In this document: one piece after another, positions 35,111 to 43,624 of the stretch
Numbering within the stretch: the stretch's first letter is position 1
Layout: every line of letters begins with the position of its first letter
Source: Candidatus Thermokryptus mobilis
GTDB taxonomy: Bacteria > Bacteroidota > Ignavibacteria > Kryptoniales > Kryptoniaceae
Direction of reading: 5' to 3'
Assembly (NCBI RefSeq): GCF_900070205.1
Contig: NZ_FAOO01000002.1
Span: forward strand, 1 to 64,000
Length of the DNA: 64,000 nt
The notes under the pieces: model-generated
Seen by the model: only the letters and a program-made list of their open reading frames with translations
Database searches by the model: none
Told to the model about the DNA's origin: nothing
Translations under genes and position numbers: made by a program

Positions 35111-35635
35111 CTACTCTAAAACATCGGGTTCTATTTTTTTGAGAAGAAAATTATGAACTTCTGCCTTGACTTGATAATCCATTGAAATGAGAATGACGAT
35201 TGATTTCAAACTATTGACTTTATCAACAATCCCAATGAAACCCTTCAAAGGTCCATCAACGACAAGGACATAATCGCCGGGTTTAACTGCAACGCTATCA
35301 AAATAGCTTTCAGACATATAAATATGTGCATCCCCATTTAACCTTTCCCTTATTGTTTCAATGATTGATTCCTTTATCGGCTTTGGTCTCCCATTTATAC
35401 CGAGAATTTTTCTAACCCCCCTCGTGTAAACTACAATATCAAATAAACCCGGGTGTAACTTTGCAAACACATAGCACGGGAAAAGTGGAACAGCGATTTT
35501 TTTCTTCTTTCCATTAATTAACCGAACCTCTTGAATCTTAGGGTTAAAAACTTCAATCTTTGCAAAATTTAACCAAGCTTCAACACGATCTTCTTGCTTC
35601 GGCTTGGTTTGAAGGACATACCAATTTAAATCCAT
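35111..35635 (-). CDS. NusG paralogue of the UpxY/RfaH type
   Basis: From the ATG at 35635 the protein has 174 residues. It has a NusG N-terminal domain (WYVLQTKPKQEDRVEAWL, PLFPCYVFAKL) and a C-terminal KOW domain (VKPGDYVLVVDGPLKGFIGIVDKV). Specialised NusG proteins of this kind let RNA polymerase read through long surface-polysaccharide operons. It follows a Wzc-type kinase gene, which supports that role. Upstream, the 155-nt gap holds a GGGAGG site and AT-rich sequence. True nusG would be in a ribosomal locus elsewhere. Confidence 0.85.
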   Translation of the reverse strand: MDLNWYVLQTKPKQEDRVEAWLNFAKIEVFNPKIQEVRLINGKKKKIAVPLFPCYVFAKLHPGLFDIVVYTRGVRKILGINGRPKPIKESIIETIRERLNGDAHIYMSESYFDSVAVKPGDYVLVVDGPLKGFIGIVDKVNSLKSIVILISMDYQVKAEVHNFLLKKIEPDVLE

Positions 35636-35790
35636 CTTTAAAGACAGCACCTCCCTGATGATTTTGTTTTATATTCCTTTTTAAAAGTTAAAAGCCACCC
35701 ACCTTTAAAAAATCAAATGATTAAATCCCACCGCCGTAATAAATCACAACAAAATTTTAATGCAAGGTGCTCAAGAATCAAAACTATTTT

Positions 35791-38115
35791 TCATCCCCTA
35801 CTTTTATCTCTATCCGCCCCGTAATAGTCATAATAACGATAGTAGCGATAGTATCTGTAATAGGTGCCGTATGTTGCGCTTGCGTCAAAGTTATTTAAAA
35901 GAACGCCTATAACATTACCACCGACGCGTTGGACCATTTCTCTAGCTTTTTCAAGGACATCAATTTCTGTTTTTCCAGCCGAGGCGACAAGTAAGACACT
36001 ATCAACTTGGCTTGCAAGTATTAGCGCATCGGTGACAGCAACAAGCGGTGGCGTATCAAAGACGACAAAGTCATAATTTAACTTCAGATATTCAACGAAT
36101 TCCTTCATCTTCTCGGAGCCAAGAAGTTCAGCTGGATTTGGTGGGACAACACCACAAGGGACAAGGTAAAGATTTTCAACTTCCGTTTGTTTGAAAATTT
36201 CTTGAACATCAGCTCTGTCAAAAAGATAATCTGTCAAGCCTGGTTCCCTTGGAACATTGAAGACACGATGCAAAACAGGTCTTCTAAGGTCAGTATCAAC
36301 AAGTACTGTTTTTAATCCAGCTGTAGCCATCGTGATGGCAAGGTTTGATGCCGTGGTTGATTTCCCTTCCTTAGGAGCGCTACTTGCAACGACTATTGAC
36401 TTAATTTTTTTATCAAGCTTCGCAAACTGAATTCCGGTTCGCATAACTCTGTATGCCTCAGCTACAGGTGACTTTGGGCTAAGGTGGGTGATTAGATGTG
36501 CTGCGATATTTCTTCCTTCATCTTTTCTAAGTTGTTTGCCGTCAAGTTTTGCTTCAATTTCAATGACAGGTATTGCGGACAGGACAGTGAAACCTCGCTT
36601 TTCAAGTTGCTCTGGGGTTTTAACACTTCTATCAAAGTATTCCTTCACGAAAACGATTCCAACACCAAGCCCAAGTCCTATGATTATGCTTAGGATAAGG
36701 TTCAAATGAACTTTCGGACTGACCGGTCTTACACCTGGCGTTGCATAGTCAATTATCTGAACATATCCAAACTGCGACTGCTCGGCTATCATCGCCTCTT
36801 GATATTTTTCCTCAATTAGAAGATAAAGTTTTTCAGCGCTCATCCTCGCCCTTTCAAGTCGTGCGTAATCAATCAATTTCGCTGGGATCGTCTCAAACTT
36901 CCTATTTAACTGCTCAATCAGTTTTTCAATTTCCTTTTTTCTCGCCTCGTAAGCGGAAAGCTCAATCTCCGTCAATAAAATTTTTTGCTTTAACTCTTTT
37001 ACAAATCCAGTTGGGTCATATGTTTGAGTTCCCGGGCTACCCGAACTTGCAAAGCCTGTTTTCAAAAACTCTGCTATTTTTTCCTGAAGTTTTTTCCTAA
37101 GTGAAGCAAGTTGTTCATCTATTTCCCTCAAGCTTTTGTTCAAAACCTCTTGGCTCCCAACCTTCGGATTTTGAGCTATGATTTGATCGCGAGTGACCTC
37201 AAGCTTTGCAATTTCCTCTTGAAGATATTTTATATACGGGTCAAGAGCTTCGGTTGCAACTTTGACAAATTCCGGCTCAATTTGCTTTATTTGCTCAAGG
37301 TATGAGTCAAGTTTTTTCTTTGCCGCTGAGATATCAACAATTGCTTCACCTCTGGCTGATTCAAGATTTGAGAGCTGCTCTATAAGTTTTTTTGATTCCT
37401 CATCAAGGGCGACAACACCGGCTGATTTCATATAACTTTCAAGTTGATTCTCCGCCTGGTCAAGTTGCTTTCTTTTATCGGCGAGTTGTTCCTCAAGAAA
37501 TTTTCTCACACTTCTTGATTCATTCCTGCTCATCATAAGGTTTCTTTCATAATAAGCATCCGCGAATGTATTCGCAATAAGAGCCGCCTCTTTGGGATTT
37601 TTGCTCCTCGCTGTAATTTTTATGATGTCCGCATCGCGTGGGGACTCAATTTTCACATTCTTTTCAAACCTCTCAATTATCGTTTCAATCTTCGCAAACG
37701 GCTTTATCCCCTCTTTTAATTCCTTTCTTGACGGGAGGATGACAAGTATCGTATCACTTTTTTTCTCAGGTTCAACATAAACCCTTTCAATTAATTTCTT
37801 TGCCACAGCTTCGGCAAGCGAACGGCTCTTGAGTATTTCTATCTCATTTTTTATGTTCCTCTGTTCAGAAAATCCTGTTATATCAAACGCTTGCGCTAAA
37901 CCAAGCCCCTTTTTCCCCTTCTCTATCAAAATGACAGCGGTTGACTCATAAATTGGATCTTGCATAAATGTGAAAATTGCCGTCGCAAGCACAACAAGAA
38001 TAAAAATAAGTATGATAAGCCATTTCCCTCTGTAAAGAACTTGAATTACCTCATATAAATTAATTGTTTCCTCTTCTTGAAAAAAAGTTTGTCCGTTTGT
38101 ACCTATTTTCTCCAT
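35791..38115 (-). CDS. Wzc-type polysaccharide co-polymerase and tyrosine autokinase
   Basis: The 774-residue protein has an N-terminal membrane helix (KWLIILIFILVVLATAIF). A large periplasmic Wzz-like coiled-coil domain follows, then a second helix (LNLILSIIIGLGLGVGIVFV) and a cytoplasmic BY-kinase domain. Walker A reads ASSAPKEGKSTTASNLA (near residue 575), and A' and B motifs are VLVDTDLRRP and FVVFDTPP. The tail has 11 tyrosines within about 20 residues, built on RYY repeats. It controls length and export of a capsule or exopolysaccharide. No polysaccharide synthesis genes are next to it. Confidence 0.93.
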   Translation of the reverse strand: MEKIGTNGQTFFQEEETINLYEVIQVLYRGKWLIILIFILVVLATAIFTFMQDPIYESTAVILIEKGKKGLGLAQAFDITGFSEQRNIKNEIEILKSRSLAEAVAKKLIERVYVEPEKKSDTILVILPSRKELKEGIKPFAKIETIIERFEKNVKIESPRDADIIKITARSKNPKEAALIANTFADAYYERNLMMSRNESRSVRKFLEEQLADKRKQLDQAENQLESYMKSAGVVALDEESKKLIEQLSNLESARGEAIVDISAAKKKLDSYLEQIKQIEPEFVKVATEALDPYIKYLQEEIAKLEVTRDQIIAQNPKVGSQEVLNKSLREIDEQLASLRKKLQEKIAEFLKTGFASSGSPGTQTYDPTGFVKELKQKILLTEIELSAYEARKKEIEKLIEQLNRKFETIPAKLIDYARLERARMSAEKLYLLIEEKYQEAMIAEQSQFGYVQIIDYATPGVRPVSPKVHLNLILSIIIGLGLGVGIVFVKEYFDRSVKTPEQLEKRGFTVLSAIPVIEIEAKLDGKQLRKDEGRNIAAHLITHLSPKSPVAEAYRVMRTGIQFAKLDKKIKSIVVASSAPKEGKSTTASNLAITMATAGLKTVLVDTDLRRPVLHRVFNVPREPGLTDYLFDRADVQEIFKQTEVENLYLVPCGVVPPNPAELLGSEKMKEFVEYLKLNYDFVVFDTPPLVAVTDALILASQVDSVLLVASAGKTEIDVLEKAREMVQRVGGNVIGVLLNNFDASATYGTYYRYYRYYRYYDYYGADRDKSRG

Positions 38116-38158
38116 AGCTTTAAGAACTCAAAATTTATTTTCCCAAAGTTTGCAATTC

Positions 38159-38187
38159 AATATAAAAATTCCACAAATAAAAGTCAA
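38159..38187 (-). promoter_or_regulatory. Promoter of the Wzc-type kinase gene
   Basis: On the minus strand, TTGACT (38187-38182) and TATATT (38164-38159) are exactly 17 nt apart, giving a leader of about 37 nt before the ATG at 38115. This is the best sigma-70 match in the window. Confidence 0.65.
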
Positions 38188-38315
38188 GCATCACGCTGTG
38201 ACCTATATTACAAATGTCCAATAATCCTCACCATTTGCTCAATATCAGCCATGCCTTTTATTATTTGACCAACCGAGAACGGGGTTACGGTTTAAAATTT
38301 TCAACTTCTCTTTTA

Positions 38316-38330
38316 TGGCACAAGCTTTGA
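38316..38330 (+). promoter_or_regulatory. Sigma-54-like -24/-12 promoter before the flagellar operon
   Basis: TGGCAC at 38316-38321 is followed, with the exact sigma-54 spacing, by TTGA at 38327-38330 (consensus TGGCAC-N5-TTGC). Transcription would begin near 38341, about 33 nt before the flhF ATG. The -12 element has A where C is expected. An AACCG/CGGTT pair (38267-38292) lies just upstream. Confidence 0.5.
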
Positions 38331-38373
38331 AACAAGTTTGTATTGAGAGAAAACAAAACGAGGAACGAATTAG

Positions 38374-39558
38374 ATGAAATTTAAAAAGTTTGTCGCCCCA
38401 ACCCTGAAAGAGGCAACTGAAATGATGAAAAAAGAGCTTGGGGGAAACGCAATCATCATTGGAACAAGAAGGATAAGGCAACCGGGTTTATTTGGATTTT
38501 TCAAGCCAGAGCTGATAGAAATCGTCGGAGCTGTAGAGGAAGAAATACCGCAGGAAAGGTCAAAAGTTAATAGCACGGTTGAGCTTTTGAAAAAGATGAC
38601 GCAGGAAATTGAAACGCGGAGAAAATTAACGGGTGATGAGATTCCTAACTTTGACAGAACGATTGAAAGGTATGACTATAGCCAAATAAAAAACGAACTT
38701 GAGGAGGTAAAACAAGCTTTAAATGAAATAACGGAGCATTTGAAATATAAAGGAGCAAATCAATTCCCGTCAAACTTGAGAAAAGTTTTTATGAATTTGA
38801 TTGAAAAGGAAGTTGAAGAGGAACTTGCAAATAAAATTGTTAGGTCTGTGCTTTTAAAATTAAGCGGGGATGAATTAAGAGATGAGAAAAGGGTTGAAGG
38901 TGAAGTTATAAATATCATCTCAGAGATTGTTAAATTTTCAAAGCCGATAAAACCATTGAGGAAAAAAACTTTTACACTTGCCTTTGTAGGTCCAACAGGG
39001 GTTGGTAAGACGACAACTGTAGCAAAGCTCGCGGCAATTTACAAGATATTTGAAAATGCAAGGGTTGCGTTGATCTCTGCCGATACTTATAGAATTGCTG
39101 GAATTGAACAGCTTCAGACATTTGCGAACATAGCTGGAATCCCAATGGATGTTGCATATACACCCGAGGATATGGCGCGACTTGTGAGAAAACATCAAGA
39201 TAAGGATTTAATTTTGATCGACACGGTTGGGAGAAATCAAAAACAGGGGGAGCAAATTTCAGAGCTTGCAAAATTTATAAAAGGTGCGGACCCAGACGAG
39301 GTTCATCTTGTTTTGAGCGCAACATCAAGTTATAAAAATATGATTGATGTTTACAACAGGTTCAAAGTGCTTTTGCCGAACAGATTGATATTTTCAAAGG
39401 TTGACGAAGCAGTTTCACTTGGTCACATACTTAACATCGCTTATCGGACGAAGATCCCGCTTTCCTATATAACGACTGGTCAAACAGTCCCAGATGATAT
39501 AGCTGTTGCTGAGCCAAAAGTTATAGCAAACTTAATTTACAAGGAAGTTCTCATATGA
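38374..39558 (+). CDS. flhF: Flagellar SRP-family GTPase FlhF
   Basis: The 394-residue protein starts MKFKKFVAPTLKEATEMMKKELG, the FlhF B-domain start. A linker follows, then the NG domain with LAFVGPTGVGKTTTVAKLAA (G1) and DLILIDTVGRNQKQG (G3). FlhF helps set flagellar position and number, working with FlhG. It is the first gene of the flagellar operon. The start overlaps no other gene and lies downstream of the sigma-54-like element. Confidence 0.94.
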   Translation: MKFKKFVAPTLKEATEMMKKELGGNAIIIGTRRIRQPGLFGFFKPELIEIVGAVEEEIPQERSKVNSTVELLKKMTQEIETRRKLTGDEIPNFDRTIERYDYSQIKNELEEVKQALNEITEHLKYKGANQFPSNLRKVFMNLIEKEVEEELANKIVRSVLLKLSGDELRDEKRVEGEVINIISEIVKFSKPIKPLRKKTFTLAFVGPTGVGKTTTVAKLAAIYKIFENARVALISADTYRIAGIEQLQTFANIAGIPMDVAYTPEDMARLVRKHQDKDLILIDTVGRNQKQGEQISELAKFIKGADPDEVHLVLSATSSYKNMIDVYNRFKVLLPNRLIFSKVDEAVSLGHILNIAYRTKIPLSYITTGQTVPDDIAVAEPKVIANLIYKEVLI

Positions 39559-40412
39559 TTGATCAAGCAGAAAGCTTAAGGAAAATAGTTAGCGAGAGAA
39601 TAAAAGAGAAAAGAGCAAAAGCACATGTGATAGCGATAGGAAGTGGCAAGGGTGGATGTGGCAAGACAAATCTCACTTTAAATCTTGGTTTACTTCTCAG
39701 CAAGAACGGGAAAAGAACACTTATATTTGATGCTGATTTAAACCTTGCAAATGTTGACATCCTTTTGGGGATAACGCCGAAGTATAGATTCCTCAACTTT
39801 ATCAACGGCGATGTTGATTTAAAAGATGTGATTGTAAAGGTAAGAGAGAAATTGGAACTTATACCTGCTAACTCAGGCATAGTTGATTTCCCAAAGGTTA
39901 GTGGTGAGAGGATTTTTCAAGTGATTGATGATGTTTTAAACCTTGAAGATAATTTTGATTTCATCTTGATTGATACTCCAGCGGGGATTTCGGAAGAGGT
40001 CGTTAAAGTGCTCGGTTACGCAGATGACTACATACTTGTTGTGACGCCAGAACCGACTTCAATAATAGATGCCTACGCAGTGATTAAAATTGTCTATTAC
40101 CGAACCGGAAAACAAAGCGTAAAACTTGTTGTAAACAATGTCAATAGTCAAACCAACCCAAGTGAAATCGCCGAAAGATTATCAATCGCAGCTGATAAAT
40201 TTCTGGGTGTTAAGGTAAATCACATTGGCTCAATCCCATATGATCCCGCTGTGCCAAAGTCGGTGATGATGCAAAAACCTTTTGTTGAATCATTTCCAAG
40301 GTCTAACGCTTCAATTGCCTTGATGAAAATAGCCGAAAATTTGCTTTCCCTTGATAAAGTAAAAAAACAAAATTCATTCTTCTGGAGGTTGACGCAAACA
40401 TGCGGTCTTTAA
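39555..40412 (+). CDS. flhG: FlhG/FleN MinD-like ATPase
   Basis: The 285-residue protein has the deviant Walker A VIAIGSGKGGCGKTNLTLNL near residue 30, LIFDADLNLANVDILLG, and FDFILIDTPAGISEEV. It lacks a FleQ-type domain. FlhG limits flagellar number and stimulates FlhF's GTPase through an N-terminal segment (MIDQAESLRKIV resembles this). The ATG overlaps the flhF stop by 4 nt. Confidence 0.93.
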   Translation: MIDQAESLRKIVSERIKEKRAKAHVIAIGSGKGGCGKTNLTLNLGLLLSKNGKRTLIFDADLNLANVDILLGITPKYRFLNFINGDVDLKDVIVKVREKLELIPANSGIVDFPKVSGERIFQVIDDVLNLEDNFDFILIDTPAGISEEVVKVLGYADDYILVVTPEPTSIIDAYAVIKIVYYRTGKQSVKLVVNNVNSQTNPSEIAERLSIAADKFLGVKVNHIGSIPYDPAVPKSVMMQKPFVESFPRSNASIALMKIAENLLSLDKVKKQNSFFWRLTQTCGL

Positions 40413-40603
40413 TTTTTCAAATAGGACTACTTCTGTTCTTCGTTTCAATAATATCGCTCTGGCTACAGGGGATGGATATTATAATCGCTGTTGTAAAGTC
40501 ATTTATACTTTTCATCGCATCAACTTTCCTTATGTTTCTCATTGCGTATCTTTTCATCTATTTGAAAAAGGAAGGAAGCGGAAATAGTGGACAAGGAGTT
40601 TAA
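40400..40603 (+). CDS. Small two-helix membrane protein in the flagellar operon
   Basis: I do not recognise this 67-residue protein. It has two strongly hydrophobic helices (about residues 5-22 and 32-55) and a short Gly/Ser tail (KKEGSGNSGQGV). The ATG overlaps the end of flhG by 13 nt, and fliA follows 26 nt downstream. That position argues for a real gene coupled to flagellar assembly. Some bacteria have small unannotated membrane genes at the same flhG-fliA junction, but no function is known. Confidence 0.7.
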   Translation: MRSLIFQIGLLLFFVSIISLWLQGMDIIIAVVKSFILFIASTFLMFLIAYLFIYLKKEGSGNSGQGV

Positions 40604-40629
40604 AAAATTCATAACGGAGGGATTTTAAT

Positions 40630-41388
40630 ATGTCAGTTGAAGTGAGCCAAACGGAAAAACTTTTCAACCTTTATAAGAGGACACATGACCCAAAGATAAA
40701 AGAAAAGTTGATGCTCTTCTACATTGATTTCGTCCGCGGGATCGTTAGAAAGATGAACCTCGCTTACTCTGGTGCGCTATTAAGCGAGGACGACCTTGTT
40801 GACATTGGGATGATCGGTTTAAGCGACGCAATTGAAAAATTTGACCCAAAGGTTGGAGTTAAGTTTGAGACATACGCATACACAAGGATAAGGGGATGCA
40901 TAATTGATGAGATACGAAAACTTGATAACCTTCCAAGATCAGCCAGAAATAAAATAGGACTACTTGATAGAGCAAGGTCAAGGATTGAAAACGAGATCGG
41001 TGATAAAGTCCAGAGCTGGAAAATCGCTGATGAAGTTGGAATTTCAGCTGAAGAATACGAAAGGATTCTAAAACTTGAGAAGGAGAGCAAGACGATCTCG
41101 TTTAATTTAAATGTCGGGGAAAACATTGAACTTGGTGAACTGATAAAAAGTGAAGATAAAAACCCTGAGGAGACGCTTTTTGAAAACGAGATAAAGCAAG
41201 CGATCGCTGAAGAGTTGAAAAAGTTATCCGAAAGAGAACGGCTCGTTATAGTTCTCTATTATTACGAGGAATTGACATTCAAGGAGATAGCAGGGATTTT
41301 GAAACTAAGTGAATCAAGGGTCTCGCAAATCCACTCCGAGGCGGTGAGCAAAATCCGCAATTCATTGAAAAGCAAATTATCATTTTAA
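40630..41388 (+). CDS. fliA: Flagellar sigma factor 28 (FliA/WhiG family)
   Basis: The 252-residue protein has sigma regions 2, 3 and 4. Region 2 contains DLVDIGMIGLSDAIEKFDP and FETYAYTRIRGCIIDEIRKLDNLPRSAR, a FliA/SigD hallmark. Region 4 contains LSERERLVIVLYYYEELTFKEIAGIL. It directs late flagellar and motility promoters. A GGAGG site sits 9 nt before the ATG. The matching anti-sigma factor FlgM is not seen in this window. Confidence 0.95.
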   Translation: MSVEVSQTEKLFNLYKRTHDPKIKEKLMLFYIDFVRGIVRKMNLAYSGALLSEDDLVDIGMIGLSDAIEKFDPKVGVKFETYAYTRIRGCIIDEIRKLDNLPRSARNKIGLLDRARSRIENEIGDKVQSWKIADEVGISAEEYERILKLEKESKTISFNLNVGENIELGELIKSEDKNPEETLFENEIKQAIAEELKKLSERERLVIVLYYYEELTFKEIAGILKLSESRVSQIHSEAVSKIRNSLKSKLSF

Positions 41389-41390
41389 AA

Positions 41391-42266
41391 ATGCCAGGGA
41401 TAAAGCAAAGGATTCAGAACATACTTCAACTTGTTCCATTTCCAGCGGTTGCGATGGAAGTAGTTCAACTCGTTGACAACCCTAAAACAAGCGCAGCAAA
41501 GCTTGGGGAAGTTATATCAAAGGACCAAGCCCTTGCAGCTAAAGTTTTAAAAGTAGCCAACTCCCCATTTTACGGTTTCCCAAAGCAGATATCAACGATC
41601 AATTTCGCGATAGTTGTTCTCGGTTTTGAGACATTAAAGGAGATAGTTCTTAGCGTTTCACTTGCAAGTTCGCTTGCGAATAAACTTGACAAAGAATTTG
41701 ACCTTGAAAAGTTTTGGAAACATTCACTTTTAACGGGTATAATTGCGAAACATCTTGCTAAGGATTTCGGCTACAGGGTCACTGGTGAAGCTTTTACGGC
41801 TGGCTTACTTCACGATGTTGGACTTCTTGTGATAGCGCAGTATTTCAAAAAGGAATTTCAAAGCATAGTTCAAATTGGGAAGAGGGAGGAGTTTCAGTTT
41901 GAGCAAATTGAGAGAAGATTCCTTGAAAATTCAACTCATTTTGAGATCGGGGCATGGCTTGCTGAAAAATGGAACTTCCCGGATCAACTGGTTGAAGCGA
42001 TATCGTTTCACCACCAACCTCATCTTGCTCCGAGAAACCCGCAACTGCCAGCACTTGTTTTTCTTGCAGAATTAATTTGCCATAAACTCGGAATTGAAAA
42101 CATTGAATATGCAGACCACGATAGAACGTTTACAGAAAATCTGAAAGATGTTTTAAACATCTTAAAACTTGACGAGAGTTTTCTCAACGATGGCTTCATT
42201 GAAACATACAAAGCAAGAATCCAAGCAGACATAGTTAAGAATCAAATCTATCTCAGCCAAACATGA
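41391..42266 (+). CDS. HDOD-domain signalling protein
   Basis: The 291-residue protein is an HDOD domain. LVPFPAVAMEVVQLVDNPKTSAAKLGEVISKDQALAAKV and VANSPFYGFPKQISTINFAI are typical of the family. FTAGLLHDVGLLVIAQYF keeps an HD-like pair, but the family is not known to be catalytic. HDOD proteins act in signalling, motility and stress. Here it lies between fliA and the histidine kinase gene and overlaps the kinase gene by 4 nt, so the two products probably act together. Confidence 0.9.
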   Translation: MPGIKQRIQNILQLVPFPAVAMEVVQLVDNPKTSAAKLGEVISKDQALAAKVLKVANSPFYGFPKQISTINFAIVVLGFETLKEIVLSVSLASSLANKLDKEFDLEKFWKHSLLTGIIAKHLAKDFGYRVTGEAFTAGLLHDVGLLVIAQYFKKEFQSIVQIGKREEFQFEQIERRFLENSTHFEIGAWLAEKWNFPDQLVEAISFHHQPHLAPRNPQLPALVFLAELICHKLGIENIEYADHDRTFTENLKDVLNILKLDESFLNDGFIETYKARIQADIVKNQIYLSQT

Positions 42267-43615
42267 TGCAGAAGTTAAACAGAAAGAACACAGAAATAGT
42301 TGAAGAACTTTTACCTCAAATTGAAAAGTTCATTGAGTCGAGAGAGACATATATAAAAGCGCTTGAAAAAACGATTGAACTTCTAAAGAGAGAGATTGAA
42401 TTTAAAAGCAAAACAACAACTGACTTCAAGGACTCAATTGATGAGATCCTTTTAATTCAAAGGTTGGCAACAAAGATAAGCACATCTTTGAATTATGAGG
42501 ATATAGTCACCGAGCTAATTGAATTGACGCGCCAAATCATACCTGTGATTGATTGCAATGTTTACATCTATGACGATGAGAAGAGGAAGTTTACAAAGCT
42601 TTCAAGTCGTGGTTCAGAGTATCTTGATGAAGTTATGGAGACATACATTGAAGATGGTATAATTGATTATGTCTTGAGGGAGAAGAGGAGCATAGTTTTG
42701 CCAGATATAAATAGTTTTGAAGAAAGGAATTTTATCGTTGTTCCATTGATTTTAAGGAACGAGGGGATCGGTGTTTATCTGGTTCACACAAGTAAAAAAC
42801 AGATGGAGTTTACAAATCAAATTTTGCTTTTGCTTTCAATTCTTGCAAATCAAACCGCTGTAGCGGTTGAAAATTCAAGAAATTACAACGCCCTTTTAAA
42901 GACGACGGAGGAATTGAAGCTAACGCAGGCGCAGATGATACAAGCGGCAAAACTTGCAGCCGTTGGGGAGCTTGCCGGCGGGATAGCGCACGAGATCAAT
43001 AACCCACTACAAATTTTGCTTGGTCATATACAACTTATTCAACTTGGGCGCGATTTACCGAAGAGAATTGAGATAGTGAAAGAGCAAGTTGAAAAAATCA
43101 GTCAGATAGTAAGGCGTCTTCTCAATTTCTCAAGGAAAGTCCCGGAGGATTTCAAGCTTGAGCCAGTGAACATAAATTTTGCAATCCAGGAGATGATAAC
43201 TTTTATGAGCTATCAATTCAAATACAACGATATAGAACTCACCTTAAAGCTTGACCCAGCGCTTCCGTTAGTTTATGGGAATAAAATCTATTTACAGCAG
43301 GTGTTCTTAAACTTAATGATAAATGCCAAGGATGCAATGCCAGAGGGCGGGAAACTTGTGATTGAAACAAAACTTGAAAATGGAAATGTCATAATAAAAT
43401 TTTCTGACACAGGTGTTGGGATACCTGATGATATAAAGGATAAAATTTTTGAGCCCTTCTTCACAACAAAAGGTGCAAAAGGCACTGGGCTTGGTCTTTC
43501 AATAAGCAGATGGATAGTTCGCAAGCACAACGGAGAAATTAAAGTTGAAAGTCAACAGGATAAGGGTTCAACATTTATAATTATACTGCCGTTAAATCCA
43601 GAACAACAAATTTGA
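42263..43615 (+). CDS. Soluble GAF-domain sensor histidine kinase
   Basis: The 450-residue protein has no membrane segment. An N-terminal coiled coil (to about residue 60) precedes a GAF domain (about 60-215). The HisKA helix follows with the phosphorylated His243 in GGIAHEINNPLQIL. The HATPase domain has FLNLMINAKDAMPEGG, FSDTGVGIPDDI and GTGLGLSISRWI. No response regulator lies next to it. Its place inside the flagellar operon suggests a flagellar regulator, possibly of a sigma-54 activator. Confidence 0.92.
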   Translation: MMQKLNRKNTEIVEELLPQIEKFIESRETYIKALEKTIELLKREIEFKSKTTTDFKDSIDEILLIQRLATKISTSLNYEDIVTELIELTRQIIPVIDCNVYIYDDEKRKFTKLSSRGSEYLDEVMETYIEDGIIDYVLREKRSIVLPDINSFEERNFIVVPLILRNEGIGVYLVHTSKKQMEFTNQILLLLSILANQTAVAVENSRNYNALLKTTEELKLTQAQMIQAAKLAAVGELAGGIAHEINNPLQILLGHIQLIQLGRDLPKRIEIVKEQVEKISQIVRRLLNFSRKVPEDFKLEPVNINFAIQEMITFMSYQFKYNDIELTLKLDPALPLVYGNKIYLQQVFLNLMINAKDAMPEGGKLVIETKLENGNVIIKFSDTGVGIPDDIKDKIFEPFFTTKGAKGTGLGLSISRWIVRKHNGEIKVESQQDKGSTFIIILPLNPEQQI

Positions 43616-43624
43616 GACGAGAAA

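Noticed and set aside
35820-35880. Tandem 9-nt repeats considered as a CRISPR-like or minisatellite element
   Set aside because: They are in frame and encode the tyrosine tail of the Wzc-type kinase.
38221-38300. Sigma-70 promoter candidates for flhF such as TTGACC at about 38258
   Set aside because: No -10 element occurs at 16-18 nt; the sigma-54-like element is a better match.
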